Below, one piece after another: positions 44,813 to 53,556 of a stretch of 64,000 nucleotides of DNA. The number at the start of each line of letters is the position of its first letter. Positions within the stretch are counted from its first letter, which is position 1. The translations under genes were made by a program, and so were the position numbers. The notes below the pieces were generated by a model. That model worked only from the letters and a program-made list of their open reading frames with translations, had not been told where the DNA came from and searched no databases. Origin of the DNA: Phytohabitans sp036906915 (lineage in GTDB: Bacteria; Actinomycetota; Actinomycetes; Mycobacteriales; Micromonosporaceae); the NCBI RefSeq assembly GCF_036906915.1, contig NZ_JBAKHX010000003.1, forward strand, positions 158,013 to 222,012, given 5' to 3'.

Positions 44813-45724
44813 CTATGGCACGGTCACTACGAGCTTGCCGGCGCCGTGGCCGGTCTCGATCTCGCGGTGGGCGTCCGCGGCGCGTTCCAAGGGGTAGGTG
44901 GCGCGCACGTGGATGCGCAGGTCGCCGCTGGCGTACAGGCCAGCCAGCTCGGCTAGGCGGGCCTGGGAGCGGCCCCACGGGGTGACGCGGATGCCCAACT
45001 CCTCCGCCTTATCATGCTCGACGAGCGTGAGGATTCGCTTCCGGTCGGCCACCAGGGCGAGCGAGACGGTCAGCGCGTCACCACCGGCCCCGTCCAGCGC
45101 CGCCGTCACCCCGTCGGGCGCGAGCGCGCGGACGCGCTCCAGCAGGCCGTCCCCGTATGTGACCGGGATGGCGCCGAGCGACCGCAGGTACTCGTGGTTC
45201 TCCTCGCGGGCGGTGCCGATGACCGTCGCGCCCCACAGGACGGCCAGCTGCACCGCCACCGTGCCGACCGCTCCCGCGGCACCATGCACCAGCAGCGTGT
45301 CGCCCGCGCCCACACCCAGCTCCTGGAGGGCGATGTGAGCTGTCTGCGCGCCGGCGGTGAACCCGCCCGCAACCTCCCAGGGCATCGCGGCCGGCTTGGC
45401 GGTCACCTGGTCGGCCGGCACGACGATGTACTCCGCGTACGCGTCGAGCTGGCCGAAGCCGAGCACCTCGTCACCGATCGCGACGCCGGTGACGCCCGCG
45501 CCGACCTGGTCCACCACGCCGGCGAACTCGTTGCCCGGCACCTTCGGCAGCTCCGGTCCCTTGCCCGGCGGCACCCAGCCGGCCCGCACCGCGGCGTCGT
45601 ACGGCTGGACGCCCGCCGCCTTCACCCGCACCCTCACCTGACCCGTACCGGCCTCCGGGGTGTCGAACTCCGCGAGCTGTAGTACCTCCGGACCACCCGG
45701 TTGAAAAAACGCAGCTACCTTCAT
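44813..45724 (-). CDS. Zinc-independent quinone/alkenal-type NADP oxidoreductase
   Basis: The 303-residue protein belongs to the medium-chain dehydrogenase/reductase superfamily. The N-terminal GroES-like domain has QVRVRVKAAGVQPYDAAVRAG and PGNEFAGVVDQVGAGVTG. The NADPH-binding motif is LLVHGAAGAVGTVAVQLA. The structural and catalytic zinc ligands are absent, as in quinone reductases. The ATG at 45724 lies 7 bases downstream of a weak -10 and next to a MerR-type palindrome, so it is probably induced by an electrophile or oxidant through a MerR/SoxR-like activator encoded elsewhere. Confidence 0.87.
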   Translation of the reverse strand: MKVAAFFQPGGPEVLQLAEFDTPEAGTGQVRVRVKAAGVQPYDAAVRAGWVPPGKGPELPKVPGNEFAGVVDQVGAGVTGVAIGDEVLGFGQLDAYAEYIVVPADQVTAKPAAMPWEVAGGFTAGAQTAHIALQELGVGAGDTLLVHGAAGAVGTVAVQLAVLWGATVIGTAREENHEYLRSLGAIPVTYGDGLLERVRALAPDGVTAALDGAGGDALTVSLALVADRKRILTLVEHDKAEELGIRVTPWGRSQARLAELAGLYASGDLRIHVRATYPLERAADAHREIETGHGAGKLVVTVP

Positions 45725-45739
45725 GGCGTCCAGCGTGGA

Positions 45740-45762
45740 ACCTCAACCAAGGTTGAGGTCAA
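45740..45762 (-). promoter_or_regulatory. MerR-type operator and promoter
   Basis: A palindrome with 9-base arms, ACCTCAACC and GGTTGAGGT around 2 bases (45740-45759), overlaps a -35 TTGACC (minus strand, 45762-45757). A 19-base spacer then leads to CACGCT, 7 bases before ATG 45724. The long spacer filled by a palindrome is the standard architecture of MerR-activated promoters. The predicted transcript is leaderless. Confidence 0.7.
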
Positions 45763-45773
45763 GTGATCTCTGG

Positions 45774-46586
45774 CTAAACCTTGCGCCACCGCGCCTGCAC
45801 GAAGCAGAACGCCCCGAACGCCGCCACGCCCAGCGCGACCACGATCAGCAGCAGCGTCCCGTACGACTGCTGCCCCAGGGTCTGCAGCGCGGCGTCCAGG
45901 CCACGCGCCTTGTTCGGGTCGTAGGTCGCGGCCGCCACCACGAAGAGCAGGCCGGCGATGCCGTACGCGACGCCCTTTGCGGTGTAGCCCGTGACGCCGA
46001 GCCGGCGCGCGAGCGTCCTCGCCGTGTGGCTCATCCGCTCCGTGCGCAGGTGCTTCTCGAAACGCTTGACCACCCCGTACCAGACCAGGCCCGCGCCGAG
46101 TGCCGCCAGCGCGATGCCGATCAGCGCCACCAGCCACCGCCCGCCGCTCGACGACATCAGGTCGGAGGTGAACGCTTGCTGCTTGTCCGCGCTGGACGAA
46201 TCGGCGTTCGTGAACACCTTGTACCCGGCCCAGGCGAAGTACCCGTACACCAAGGTGCGGCCGGCGGAGGCGAGGCGCTCCAAGGTGCGTTCGTTGCCCC
46301 GGTCCTCCCGGTGCCCGATCGCCGCCTCCAGCAGTTGCCAGATGGCCATGGCCAGCAGGCCGATCGCGACGGCGGCCACGAGGAACCGGCCGAGCGGCTG
46401 CTCGGCCAGGGTTCGCAGCGCGCCGGTCTGGTCGCCCTCGTCGGCTGGGCGTCCCACGGCGATCTGCACGATCATCCAAGCGAAGAGCAGGTGCACCACC
46501 CCGTACCCGATGAAACCGGCACGAGCGAGCACCTCCAGGGACCTACTGCCCTCCACGCGGGAGGCCGTGAGTCGCACATCAGCCAT
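45774..46586 (-). CDS. DUF1206 membrane protein
   Basis: The 270-residue protein is made of three repeats of a two-helix unit, each with a motif like LARAGFIGYGVVHLLFAWM, ASAGRTLVYGYFAWAGYKVF, or GVTGYTAKGVAYGIAGLLFV. This is the DUF1206 pattern, six helices in all, of unknown function. The start at 46586 is chosen over ATG 46598 by analogy. It precedes the MerR-controlled gene on the same strand but has its own 5' region. Confidence 0.82.
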   Translation of the reverse strand: MADVRLTASRVEGSRSLEVLARAGFIGYGVVHLLFAWMIVQIAVGRPADEGDQTGALRTLAEQPLGRFLVAAVAIGLLAMAIWQLLEAAIGHREDRGNERTLERLASAGRTLVYGYFAWAGYKVFTNADSSSADKQQAFTSDLMSSSGGRWLVALIGIALAALGAGLVWYGVVKRFEKHLRTERMSHTARTLARRLGVTGYTAKGVAYGIAGLLFVVAAATYDPNKARGLDAALQTLGQQSYGTLLLIVVALGVAAFGAFCFVQARWRKV

Positions 46587-46720
46587 GCGCAGGAACATGA
46601 CCGCCGGGCGTCGTTCTCAAACGTTGGCCAGGACGATCCGGGCCTCCGCGCAGCCGTATCGCCCCACGCCTCCGGCCACGGCCGTGATCCCTGCGGCCGC
46701 CGATCAGGGAGACCTGCATG

Positions 46721-46777
46721 GATCAAGGGCAAACGCACGCGGTTTGGAGATCGGACCGCGTGCGTTTGCCCTTGATC
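46721..46777. repeat. 57-bp palindromic repeat, copy F
   Basis: This copy carries a compensatory pair of changes: CACGCGG in the left arm and CCGCGTG in the right, where others have CACGTGG and CCACGTG. The stem is therefore kept. It lies in the 445-bp divergent region (46587-47031) between the DUF1206 and P450 genes, unlike copies near 3' ends. Confidence 0.95.
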
Positions 46778-46930
46778 GAGAGGAGGGGAGGGGAGTCCGT
46801 CGAAGGTTCTTGTCCGAAGGTGATCGGGCAGCGTTTCGCACTGGATCGGCGGCCGGCGCCCACGCCGCGATAGAGTCGCGTTCGACGGTCGGCAAGACGC
46901 TTCTCGCGGCTTAGTTTGCGGATACGAAAA

Positions 46931-47011
46931 TGCCATCTGCAAATTGCACGTAATGAAAAAACAATGGCACATCAGAATGGCTTGACGGGCTGGCGCGGGT
47001 TGCCTCAACGT
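46931..47011 (+). promoter_or_regulatory. AT-rich P450 promoter region with nested inverted repeats
   Basis: About 65 bp upstream of the P450 gene is unusually AT-rich for this genome. It holds TGCAA-A-TTGCA (46938-46948) nested inside TGCCAT (46931-46936) and ATGGCA (46964-46969). TTGACG (46982-46987) and CAACGT (47006-47011), 18 bases apart, could be the -35 and -10. The repeats suggest an operator. Confidence 0.45.
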
Positions 47012-47031
47012 AGAAATCCCGGAGGCAACCC

Positions 47032-48306
47032 GTGGAGCTCAAACCGTTCTCTGGCGCCTACCTGGTCCATCCGGCGGCGATTTGGCGTGCGCTGCTGGGC
47101 GACACGGATCGGGTGCATTACGCCGAAGATCTCAACCTGTGGCTGATCAGCCGGCACGCCGACGTCCGAAATGCCCTGGGCGACAATGACGCCTTCCAGA
47201 ACGCGTTGACTCTCGCACCGGTTTACGAGATGTGTCCGGAAGCGTTGGCTATCGTCATGAAAATCGACGCGCCGCCCACTACGGCGGCCGCCGATCCACC
47301 CACCCATCCGCGCACTCGCCGCGCGTTGCGGGCCACGTTCCCGAACACGGCGGCGCGGGTCGACGAACAGTTCGGCCCGATCGTGCGGCGGCGGGTCGAC
47401 GAGCTGGTGTCGCGGATCGCTGGCAGGCGAGGCGCGGTGGTCGACCTCATCCCGGAGTTCTCGGCGGAGCTGCCGCTGCTCGTGGTGCTCGACATTCTCG
47501 GTGTCCCCGAGCACGACATCGCGCAGATCAAGCGCTGGTCCGACGGGCAGATCGCGCTGGTCTGGGGCCAGCCGAGCCCTGACGAGCAGGTGCGGCTCGC
47601 GCAGGGCCTGCTGGACTTCTGGCGGTACTGCCAGGATCTGGTGGCCAAGGTCAACCACAGTGAACTTCTCGGCACCGACTACATCAGCCGGGCGCTGCGG
47701 TACCGCGACGGCGACGACAGCGTGCTGACCGAGTCCGAGGTGGCGAGCCTGGCGTTCAACCTGCTGGTCGCCGGCCACGAGACCACGTCCGGGCTGCTCG
47801 CACACTGCCTCGACTACGCGCTCTCGATCCCGAGCCGGTGGGATGGCCTGGTCGCCGACCCGTCGACCGTGCCCGGGTACGTCGAGGAGACCCTCCGATT
47901 TGGACCGGCTATCGACGGCTGGCTGCGCATGACGAGCCGCGACGTCACGATCGGTGGCGTGATGATCCCGGCGGGCTCGCGCTGCCTGCTGATGATCGGC
48001 GCGGCCAACCGCGACCCAGCCGTGTTCGCCGAGCCGGACCGGTTCGACCCGCACCGCGCCGACGTGCGCGACCACGTGTCGTTCGGGTACGGCCCGCACT
48101 TCTGCATCGGTGCCGCGCTGGCCCGGCTGGAGGCGCAGACCGCGCTGACCCGGCTCGCCGCGGCGGTGCCCGGGCTCCGGCTGGCACCCGGTCACGCTCG
48201 CTCCTACAGGCCCAATGTCGCTTTCCGCGCGCATCGGGCACTGCCCGTCATCGTCGACCCCGTCGGCGCGCGCGCCACCGGGGAAGAGGAGGTTCTCGCC
48301 GCATAG
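47032..48306 (+). CDS. Cytochrome P450
   Basis: The 424-residue P450 starts at GTG 47032 with GGAGG upstream. The I-helix oxygen-activation motif is LLVAGHETTSG; the K-helix is VEETLRFGPAIDGWLR; the haem motif is FGYGPHFCIGAALARLE with the Cys ligand. No ferredoxin gene is adjacent. It lies 121 bases before a conservon-type kinase gene. P450 genes often end Streptomyces conservons, so this one may belong functionally to the kinase/Roadblock operon, although here it comes first. The substrate is unknown. Confidence 0.9.
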   Translation: MELKPFSGAYLVHPAAIWRALLGDTDRVHYAEDLNLWLISRHADVRNALGDNDAFQNALTLAPVYEMCPEALAIVMKIDAPPTTAAADPPTHPRTRRALRATFPNTAARVDEQFGPIVRRRVDELVSRIAGRRGAVVDLIPEFSAELPLLVVLDILGVPEHDIAQIKRWSDGQIALVWGQPSPDEQVRLAQGLLDFWRYCQDLVAKVNHSELLGTDYISRALRYRDGDDSVLTESEVASLAFNLLVAGHETTSGLLAHCLDYALSIPSRWDGLVADPSTVPGYVEETLRFGPAIDGWLRMTSRDVTIGGVMIPAGSRCLLMIGAANRDPAVFAEPDRFDPHRADVRDHVSFGYGPHFCIGAALARLEAQTALTRLAAAVPGLRLAPGHARSYRPNVAFRAHRALPVIVDPVGARATGEEEVLAA

Positions 48307-48427
48307 CGCTGGGTACGGCTGCCGCCACCCGCAGTCGCGATCATCGCACTTTTTGTGCGACAAGATCGGACGGCTCACCCACACAGTCAGCTTGATCAAT
48401 GTTGACGACACGTGGGAGCCGGCCTTG

Positions 48428-51097
48428 GTGTCTGCCAGTCAAGCCCATGCGGATCATCAGTATCCAACCCGCCTGAGAGGCTGGAAAATCGCCTCTCGGC
48501 TGCGCATCATCGTGATCGCTCCACTGGTCGCGGTGGTGGGCTTCGCCGGGTTCGCGCTCGCCGCGAGCGTCCGGCAGGCAGACCGTGCCAGCGACCTTGG
48601 CGTCCTCTCCGACCTGGCGACCGACGCTGGCGCGCTCGCGTACCAGCTCCAGCGCGAACGCGTCTCCGCGGCCGACCTGCTCACCAACGGCACGCCGCGC
48701 CAGGAGAGCGCCTTCGCGGAGCAGACCGCCGCGAGCGACGAAGCCGTCGCCCAGTACCGGCGGCAGCGTGCCCTGGTCCCCTCGGTGTCGCCTGGCACGG
48801 CCACCGTCCTGGACCGGATCGACACGTCGCTGTCGGGCCTCGCACCGCTGCGCGCGCAGGTCCGCACGGCCGCCAACGCCTCGGTCTCCGCGATGACGTT
48901 CAGCTATCGCATCGTCATCGCCGACCTGCTGGCGTACCGCGAGGCCACGTCGCAGGGCGTGGCGTCGACCGAGATCGCCGACGACATCCGTGCCGCCGCC
49001 GCGCTCGCCAAGGCCGGTGAGGCGATCGGCCAGCAGCAGGTCGCCGTCATGCGGGCGCTCGCCGCCGGGCAGCTCACACCCGCGCTCCAGCAGGACATCA
49101 CCGCGTCGCGCACCAGCTTCACCGAGTCGAGCCTCACGTTCCTGGGCCTCGCCCGGCCACAGTGGAGGGTCTGGTGGGAGCAGGCGGGCAGCGGTGAGGA
49201 GATCCTTGCGCTGCAACGCCTCCAGGACGAGGTGTCGCGGGCCCGGGCCGGTGACGAGCTGACGCTGGACGCCGGCCAGTGGATCACCGCGACCCAGGCG
49301 CACGCGCGCCGCCTGTACGAGGTGCAACAGCGGGTCGACGCGGCGGTGCGGGTCGACATCGAGGCCGCCCGCGTCGACCAGCGGCAGCGCGCGGTCCTCG
49401 AAGGCGTCGCGATGCTGGTCGCGCTCCTGCTGACGCTCGTGGTGACGTGGGCGGTCGCCCGCCAGATCACCCGCCGCCTGCGGCGGCTGCGGGACGCGGC
49501 GAACACCGTGGCGTTCAACGAACTGCCCCATCTGGTGGCCGAGCTGCGCAGCGCGGACCGCGCGGCCGTACACCCGGAGGCGCTGGCGATGCAGGTCGCC
49601 CCGCTGGAGCGTTTCAGCAAGGACGAGATCGGTGAGGTGGGCCAGGCGTTCAGCGCGGTGCACCGGGCCGCCGTACGCACCGCGGCCGAGCAGGCCGTCA
49701 TGCGTGCCAACACCGCCGACATCTTCATCCACCTCAGCCGCCGCGAGCAGCGGCTGGTCGACGCGGTACTGGCACAGGTCGACACCGTCGAGAAGGACGA
49801 GACCGACCCGGAGCGGTTGCAGCAACTGTACACATTGGACCACCTGGCGACCCGGATGGCGCGGATCAACGCCAGCCTCCTGGTGCTGGGCGGGGTCGGC
49901 GTCGGCCGGGTACGCCGCGATGACGTGCCGCTGCCAATGGTGTTGCAGGCGGCGATGTCGCAGATCGAGAACTACACCCGCATCCGGCTCGGCGTCGTCG
50001 ACGGCGACGTGGCCGTGATGCCGGACGCGGTCGACGAGGTCGTGCACCTGCTCGCCGAGCTCATGGACAACGCCACCAGCTACGCCCCGCCCGACAGCGA
50101 CACCTGGGTCACGGCGCGCGGGCTCGGCGACCGGGTCATCGTGCAGATCAGCGACGAGGGCGTCGGCCTGCCACCGGCACGGCTCGCGCAGCTCAACGAG
50201 CTGGTGGCCCACCCGCCGGCCATCGACGTTGCCGCTATCCGGGCGATGGGCCTGGTCGTGGTCGGGCAGCTCGCCAACCGCCTCGGCGCCTCGGTCGAGC
50301 TGCGTCCCGCCCCGAAGCTCGGCACGATCGCCGAGGTCTCACTGCCCGGCGCGATCATCCGTCCGGTATCGCCGGAGGCGCAGCTGCCCGCCGCTGGGCC
50401 GCCGCCCGTCGACCTGCCCCGGACGGCGGCGTACCGCAGCCGCGGCGCCGAGCGGGCGCTGCCGGTCGCGCCGATATTCCAGTCGGGCTCCACGCTGCCG
50501 ATACCGGTGTCGCCGCCGGTGACGCTCTCCGCTCCGGTACCCGCGGCGCCGGCCCCGGCCCCAGGCGGGGGCGGTGGGTATGGAGGCCCGCCGCCCTCCC
50601 GCCGCCCTCCGCCCCGCCGAGAAAACGACCAGACCGAGGAGTTGCTCATCTTCGAACAGGTGAACAGCTGGTTCCGCGCCGGGAGTACGACGGAGACGAA
50701 CGGCAACGGCAACGACAACGGCCACTCTCAGCCTTACCCGGCTGAACCGGCGCCCGAGCCCGCCCCGGAGCCGAAACCCGAGGCCGCCGCGCCCACCACG
50801 TATCGCTCCAGCAGTTGGGAAACGCCCGGCGACGAAGGCTGGCGCGCCGCCAGCGAGGCGCTGACGCCGCAGGTCGAGGCGAAGACGCCGTCGGGCCTGC
50901 CGATCCGGCAGCCGCAGCGCCACCTCGTACCCGGTGGCATCACCGTGCCCGCAGACCGGGACGACCGCTCCGAGCAGCGCGACCCCGCACAGGTCGCCGC
51001 GGCGATGTCGGCGTACGCCCGTGGCGTGGCCGCGCGCCGCCCGGTGGCCATGAGCAGCAACCCCGCAACGGATGCGAAGACTGGAGAACGAAAGTGA
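48428..51097 (+). CDS. Conservon-type sensor histidine kinase (CvnA-like)
   Basis: The 889-residue protein is read from GTG 48428, with GGGAG ten bases upstream. It has a transmembrane helix near residues 22-42, an extracytoplasmic nitrate/nitrite-sensing-type helical domain (ASDLGVLSDLATDAGALAYQ), a second helix near 325-345 (VAMLVALLLTLVVTWAVA), a HAMP-like linker, the region IFIHLSRREQRLVDAVL, and an HATPase with LMDNATSYAPPDSD and ISDEGVGLPP. The last ~250 residues are Pro-rich and disordered. It overlaps the Roadblock gene by 4 bases. Confidence 0.86.
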   Translation: MSASQAHADHQYPTRLRGWKIASRLRIIVIAPLVAVVGFAGFALAASVRQADRASDLGVLSDLATDAGALAYQLQRERVSAADLLTNGTPRQESAFAEQTAASDEAVAQYRRQRALVPSVSPGTATVLDRIDTSLSGLAPLRAQVRTAANASVSAMTFSYRIVIADLLAYREATSQGVASTEIADDIRAAAALAKAGEAIGQQQVAVMRALAAGQLTPALQQDITASRTSFTESSLTFLGLARPQWRVWWEQAGSGEEILALQRLQDEVSRARAGDELTLDAGQWITATQAHARRLYEVQQRVDAAVRVDIEAARVDQRQRAVLEGVAMLVALLLTLVVTWAVARQITRRLRRLRDAANTVAFNELPHLVAELRSADRAAVHPEALAMQVAPLERFSKDEIGEVGQAFSAVHRAAVRTAAEQAVMRANTADIFIHLSRREQRLVDAVLAQVDTVEKDETDPERLQQLYTLDHLATRMARINASLLVLGGVGVGRVRRDDVPLPMVLQAAMSQIENYTRIRLGVVDGDVAVMPDAVDEVVHLLAELMDNATSYAPPDSDTWVTARGLGDRVIVQISDEGVGLPPARLAQLNELVAHPPAIDVAAIRAMGLVVVGQLANRLGASVELRPAPKLGTIAEVSLPGAIIRPVSPEAQLPAAGPPPVDLPRTAAYRSRGAERALPVAPIFQSGSTLPIPVSPPVTLSAPVPAAPAPAPGGGGGYGGPPPSRRPPPRRENDQTEELLIFEQVNSWFRAGSTTETNGNGNDNGHSQPYPAEPAPEPAPEPKPEAAAPTTYRSSSWETPGDEGWRAASEALTPQVEAKTPSGLPIRQPQRHLVPGGITVPADRDDRSEQRDPAQVAAAMSAYARGVAARRPVAMSSNPATDAKTGERK

Positions 51098-51492
51098 TCA
51101 CCAATTACGGAGATCTCGGCTGGATGCTGGACAGCTTCGCCGAGCGGGCACCCGACGTCAGCCACGCGATCGCCATCTCCGCCGACGGCCTCATGGTCGC
51201 CGCCACCCGCGACCTGCCGGCGGACCGCGCCGACCAGCTCGCGGCGACCGGCAGCGGCCTGGTCAGCCTGCTGCGCGGCGCGGCGGCGTTCTTCGACGCG
51301 GGCACGGTGATCTCGAATGTGACCCAACTCGAGGGCGGCTTCATGTTCTCGATGTCCTTCAACGACGGCGCCTCACTGCTCGTACTGGCGACCCCGACGT
51401 GCGACGTCGGAAAGGTCTCGTACGAGATGACGGAGCTGGCGAATCGGATCGGCGAGGCGCTGACCCCAGCGTCTCGAGGAGCACTCAGGTAG
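51094..51492 (+). CDS. Roadblock/LC7-domain protein (CvnB-like)
   Basis: The 132-residue protein is a single Roadblock/LC7 domain: LGWMLDSFAERAPDVSHAIAISADGLMVAATRDLP, then GLVSLLRGAAAFFDAG and LLVLATPTCDVGKVSYEMTELANRIG. It normally works with a small GTPase and a DUF742 protein in a conservon, but neither follows here. Instead the next gene, 10 bases on, encodes an ABC solute-binding lipoprotein. Confidence 0.9.
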   Translation: MITNYGDLGWMLDSFAERAPDVSHAIAISADGLMVAATRDLPADRADQLAATGSGLVSLLRGAAAFFDAGTVISNVTQLEGGFMFSMSFNDGASLLVLATPTCDVGKVSYEMTELANRIGEALTPASRGALR

Positions 51493-51502
51493 AGGGAGAA
51501 CG

Positions 51503-52675
51503 ATGTATCGCAGCAAGGTTCTGGCCGGCTTGCTAGCGCTCGGTGTGACGGTTGCCGCCGCGGGGTGTGGCGGTGAACCGGAAGGATCGCCCGGGACGAT
51601 CAAGGTCGGCCTGCTGGCGTCGCTTTCCGGCACGTACCAAGCGATCGGCACCGACATGCGCGACGGCTTCCAGCTCTATCTGCGAACCCACGGCGGAAAG
51701 CTGGGCGGCCACCCGATCGAGCTGGTCGTGGCCGACGAGGGCGACGGGCCACCGACCGCGGTGCCCGCCGCGACCAAACTCGTCAAGCAGGACCGGGTGT
51801 CCGTGCTGACCGGCATCGTCGGCGGCGGTTCGGCCGCTGGCGTGTACCCGGTGCTGACCGAGGCGAAGATCCCGTTCATCGGTGCGAACGCCCGGCCGGC
51901 GTTCAAGGACGTGTCCCGGGTCTGGCACACCTCGTACCTGTCGCAGGAGACAGGCGCCTCGGTGGCGCAGTACGTGCGTGACCACGTCGACGGCTCGGTG
52001 TACGCGATCGGGCCGGACTACCAGGGCGGGCACGACCAGCTGAAGGGCTTCACCGAGGCGTTCACCAAGGCCGGCGGCACGCTGGCGAACGCGGACGGCA
52101 AGACCCGGTTCACGCCGTTCCCGACGACGACCAACTTCACGCCGTACTTCGCGCAGATAAAGGCGTCCGGCGCCAAGGCGGTCTACACCTTCTACGCCGG
52201 CACCGCCGCGATCGACTTCGTGAAGCAGTACTCCCAGTCCGAGATCAAGGACCTTCCGCTGTACGCGGCGGGCTTCCTGACCGAGGGCGGCGTGCTCAAC
52301 GCGCAGGGCCCGGCGGCACGGGGCATCTTCTCGGTGCTCAACTACTCGCCCGACCTCGACAACGCGGAAAACCGCTCGTTCGTGGCGGCCTGGAAGGAGA
52401 ACCACGACGCTCCACCCACCACGTACGCGATGGCGTCGTACGACGCGGCGGCCGTGCTGGACAAGGCGATCGGCGCGGCCGGTGACAACCCGACGCCCGA
52501 GTCGATCAACAGGGCGATCGGCCAGCTCGGGCAGATCGACAGCCCGCGCGGCGCCTGGCAGTTCTCCAAGTCCACGCACTCGCCGGTGCAGAAGTGGTAC
52601 CTGCGCCAGGTCCGGCAGGACGGGCGGGCACTGTCCAACATGGTCGTGACGGACCTCGCAACGGTAGGCAAATGA
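51503..52675 (+). CDS. Branched-chain amino acid-type ABC solute-binding lipoprotein
   Basis: The 390-residue precursor has a lipoprotein signal peptide with lipobox VAAAGCGG (lipidated Cys near 22) and a type I periplasmic-binding fold (IKVGLLASLSGTYQAIGTDMRDG, VLTGIVGGGSAAGVYPVL, FIGANARPAF, YAMASYDAAAVLD). This is the LivJ/amide/urea-binding class. It starts 10 bases after the Roadblock gene and overlaps the permease gene by 4. The ligand cannot be told from sequence; aromatic acids, amides and branched-chain amino acids are all possible. Confidence 0.9.
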   Translation: MYRSKVLAGLLALGVTVAAAGCGGEPEGSPGTIKVGLLASLSGTYQAIGTDMRDGFQLYLRTHGGKLGGHPIELVVADEGDGPPTAVPAATKLVKQDRVSVLTGIVGGGSAAGVYPVLTEAKIPFIGANARPAFKDVSRVWHTSYLSQETGASVAQYVRDHVDGSVYAIGPDYQGGHDQLKGFTEAFTKAGGTLANADGKTRFTPFPTTTNFTPYFAQIKASGAKAVYTFYAGTAAIDFVKQYSQSEIKDLPLYAAGFLTEGGVLNAQGPAARGIFSVLNYSPDLDNAENRSFVAAWKENHDAPPTTYAMASYDAAAVLDKAIGAAGDNPTPESINRAIGQLGQIDSPRGAWQFSKSTHSPVQKWYLRQVRQDGRALSNMVVTDLATVGK

Positions 52676-53556
52676 ATCGGGTTGATGCCTACCTGATTCC
52701 GGCGCTCGACGGTGTCGCGTATGGACTGTTGCTGTTCGTCGTGGCGGCGGGGCTGGTGCTCTCCTTCGGGGTGGCCGGCATCCTCAACCTCGCGCACGGC
52801 ACGCTGTACGCGATCGGTGCCTACGTCGCGGCGACCCTGAGCGACGGGAGCTGGCTGGCGTTGCTGCTGGCTCTCGTCGCGGGGGTCGCCGCGACGACCG
52901 CCGGTGGTGCCGCGCTGTCCGGCATGCTCGCGCCGGTACCCCGCGGTGACCACCTGACGCAGGCGCTGCTCACGTTCGGGGTGGCGCTCGCGGGCGGGAG
53001 CGTGCTGGTCATGGCGTTCGGGGCGGAGAACCTTCCGGTGCGGGTACCGGCCACTGTGGACCGCCCGGTCGACCTGGCCGGGCACGCCTACGCCGGGTAC
53101 CGCCTGGTGTTCATCGCGGTGGCGGCGGCGCTCGCGCTGGCGCTGCACGCGGTGGTGACCCGCACCCGGGCCGGCATGCTCGTGCGGGCCGCGCTCGACG
53201 ACCCCGACATGGTGGCCTGTCTCGGCGTGAGCCCAGCGCGGGTACGCCTCGGCGTGCTGGCCGCGTCCGGCGCGCTCGCGGGCACCGCCGGCGTGCTCGG
53301 CGCCCCGATCATTGGTCCGGGGCCGGGCACCGCCGCCACCGTGCTGCTGCTCTCGCTCGTGGTCGTCGTGCTCGGCGGGCACAGCGGGCGCAGCTCGGTC
53401 GCCGGCACTCTCCTGGCCGCGCTCGCGGTCGGTGAGATCCAGACGCTGGGCGTCGCCCTGGCGCCGACCGCCGCGCCGTTCCTGCTCTTCGCGGCGATGG
53501 CGGCCGTTCTCGCGGCTCGCTCCCACGGGCTGATCCGGCGATGGAGCCCGGCATGA
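52672..53556 (+). CDS. Branched-chain amino acid-type ABC permease, LivH-like
   Basis: The 294-residue membrane protein opens with ALDGVAYGLLLFVVAAGLVLSFGVAGILNLAHGTLYAIGAY, the hallmark of LivH-type permeases. Eight or so helices follow, with the coupling-loop region ARVRLGVLAASGALAG near 205-230. It is translated in overlap with the genes on both sides. Confidence 0.9.
   Translation: MNRVDAYLIPALDGVAYGLLLFVVAAGLVLSFGVAGILNLAHGTLYAIGAYVAATLSDGSWLALLLALVAGVAATTAGGAALSGMLAPVPRGDHLTQALLTFGVALAGGSVLVMAFGAENLPVRVPATVDRPVDLAGHAYAGYRLVFIAVAAALALALHAVVTRTRAGMLVRAALDDPDMVACLGVSPARVRLGVLAASGALAGTAGVLGAPIIGPGPGTAATVLLLSLVVVVLGGHSGRSSVAGTLLAALAVGEIQTLGVALAPTAAPFLLFAAMAAVLAARSHGLIRRWSPA

Noticed and set aside
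44813..45724. Zinc-dependent alcohol dehydrogenase
   Set aside because: The Cys/His zinc ligands are absent. The sequence fits the zinc-independent quinone reductase-type branch.
47032..48306. P450 and flanking genes as part of a secondary-metabolite cluster
   Set aside because: No polyketide, peptide or terpene synthase is nearby. The context is regulatory and transport genes.
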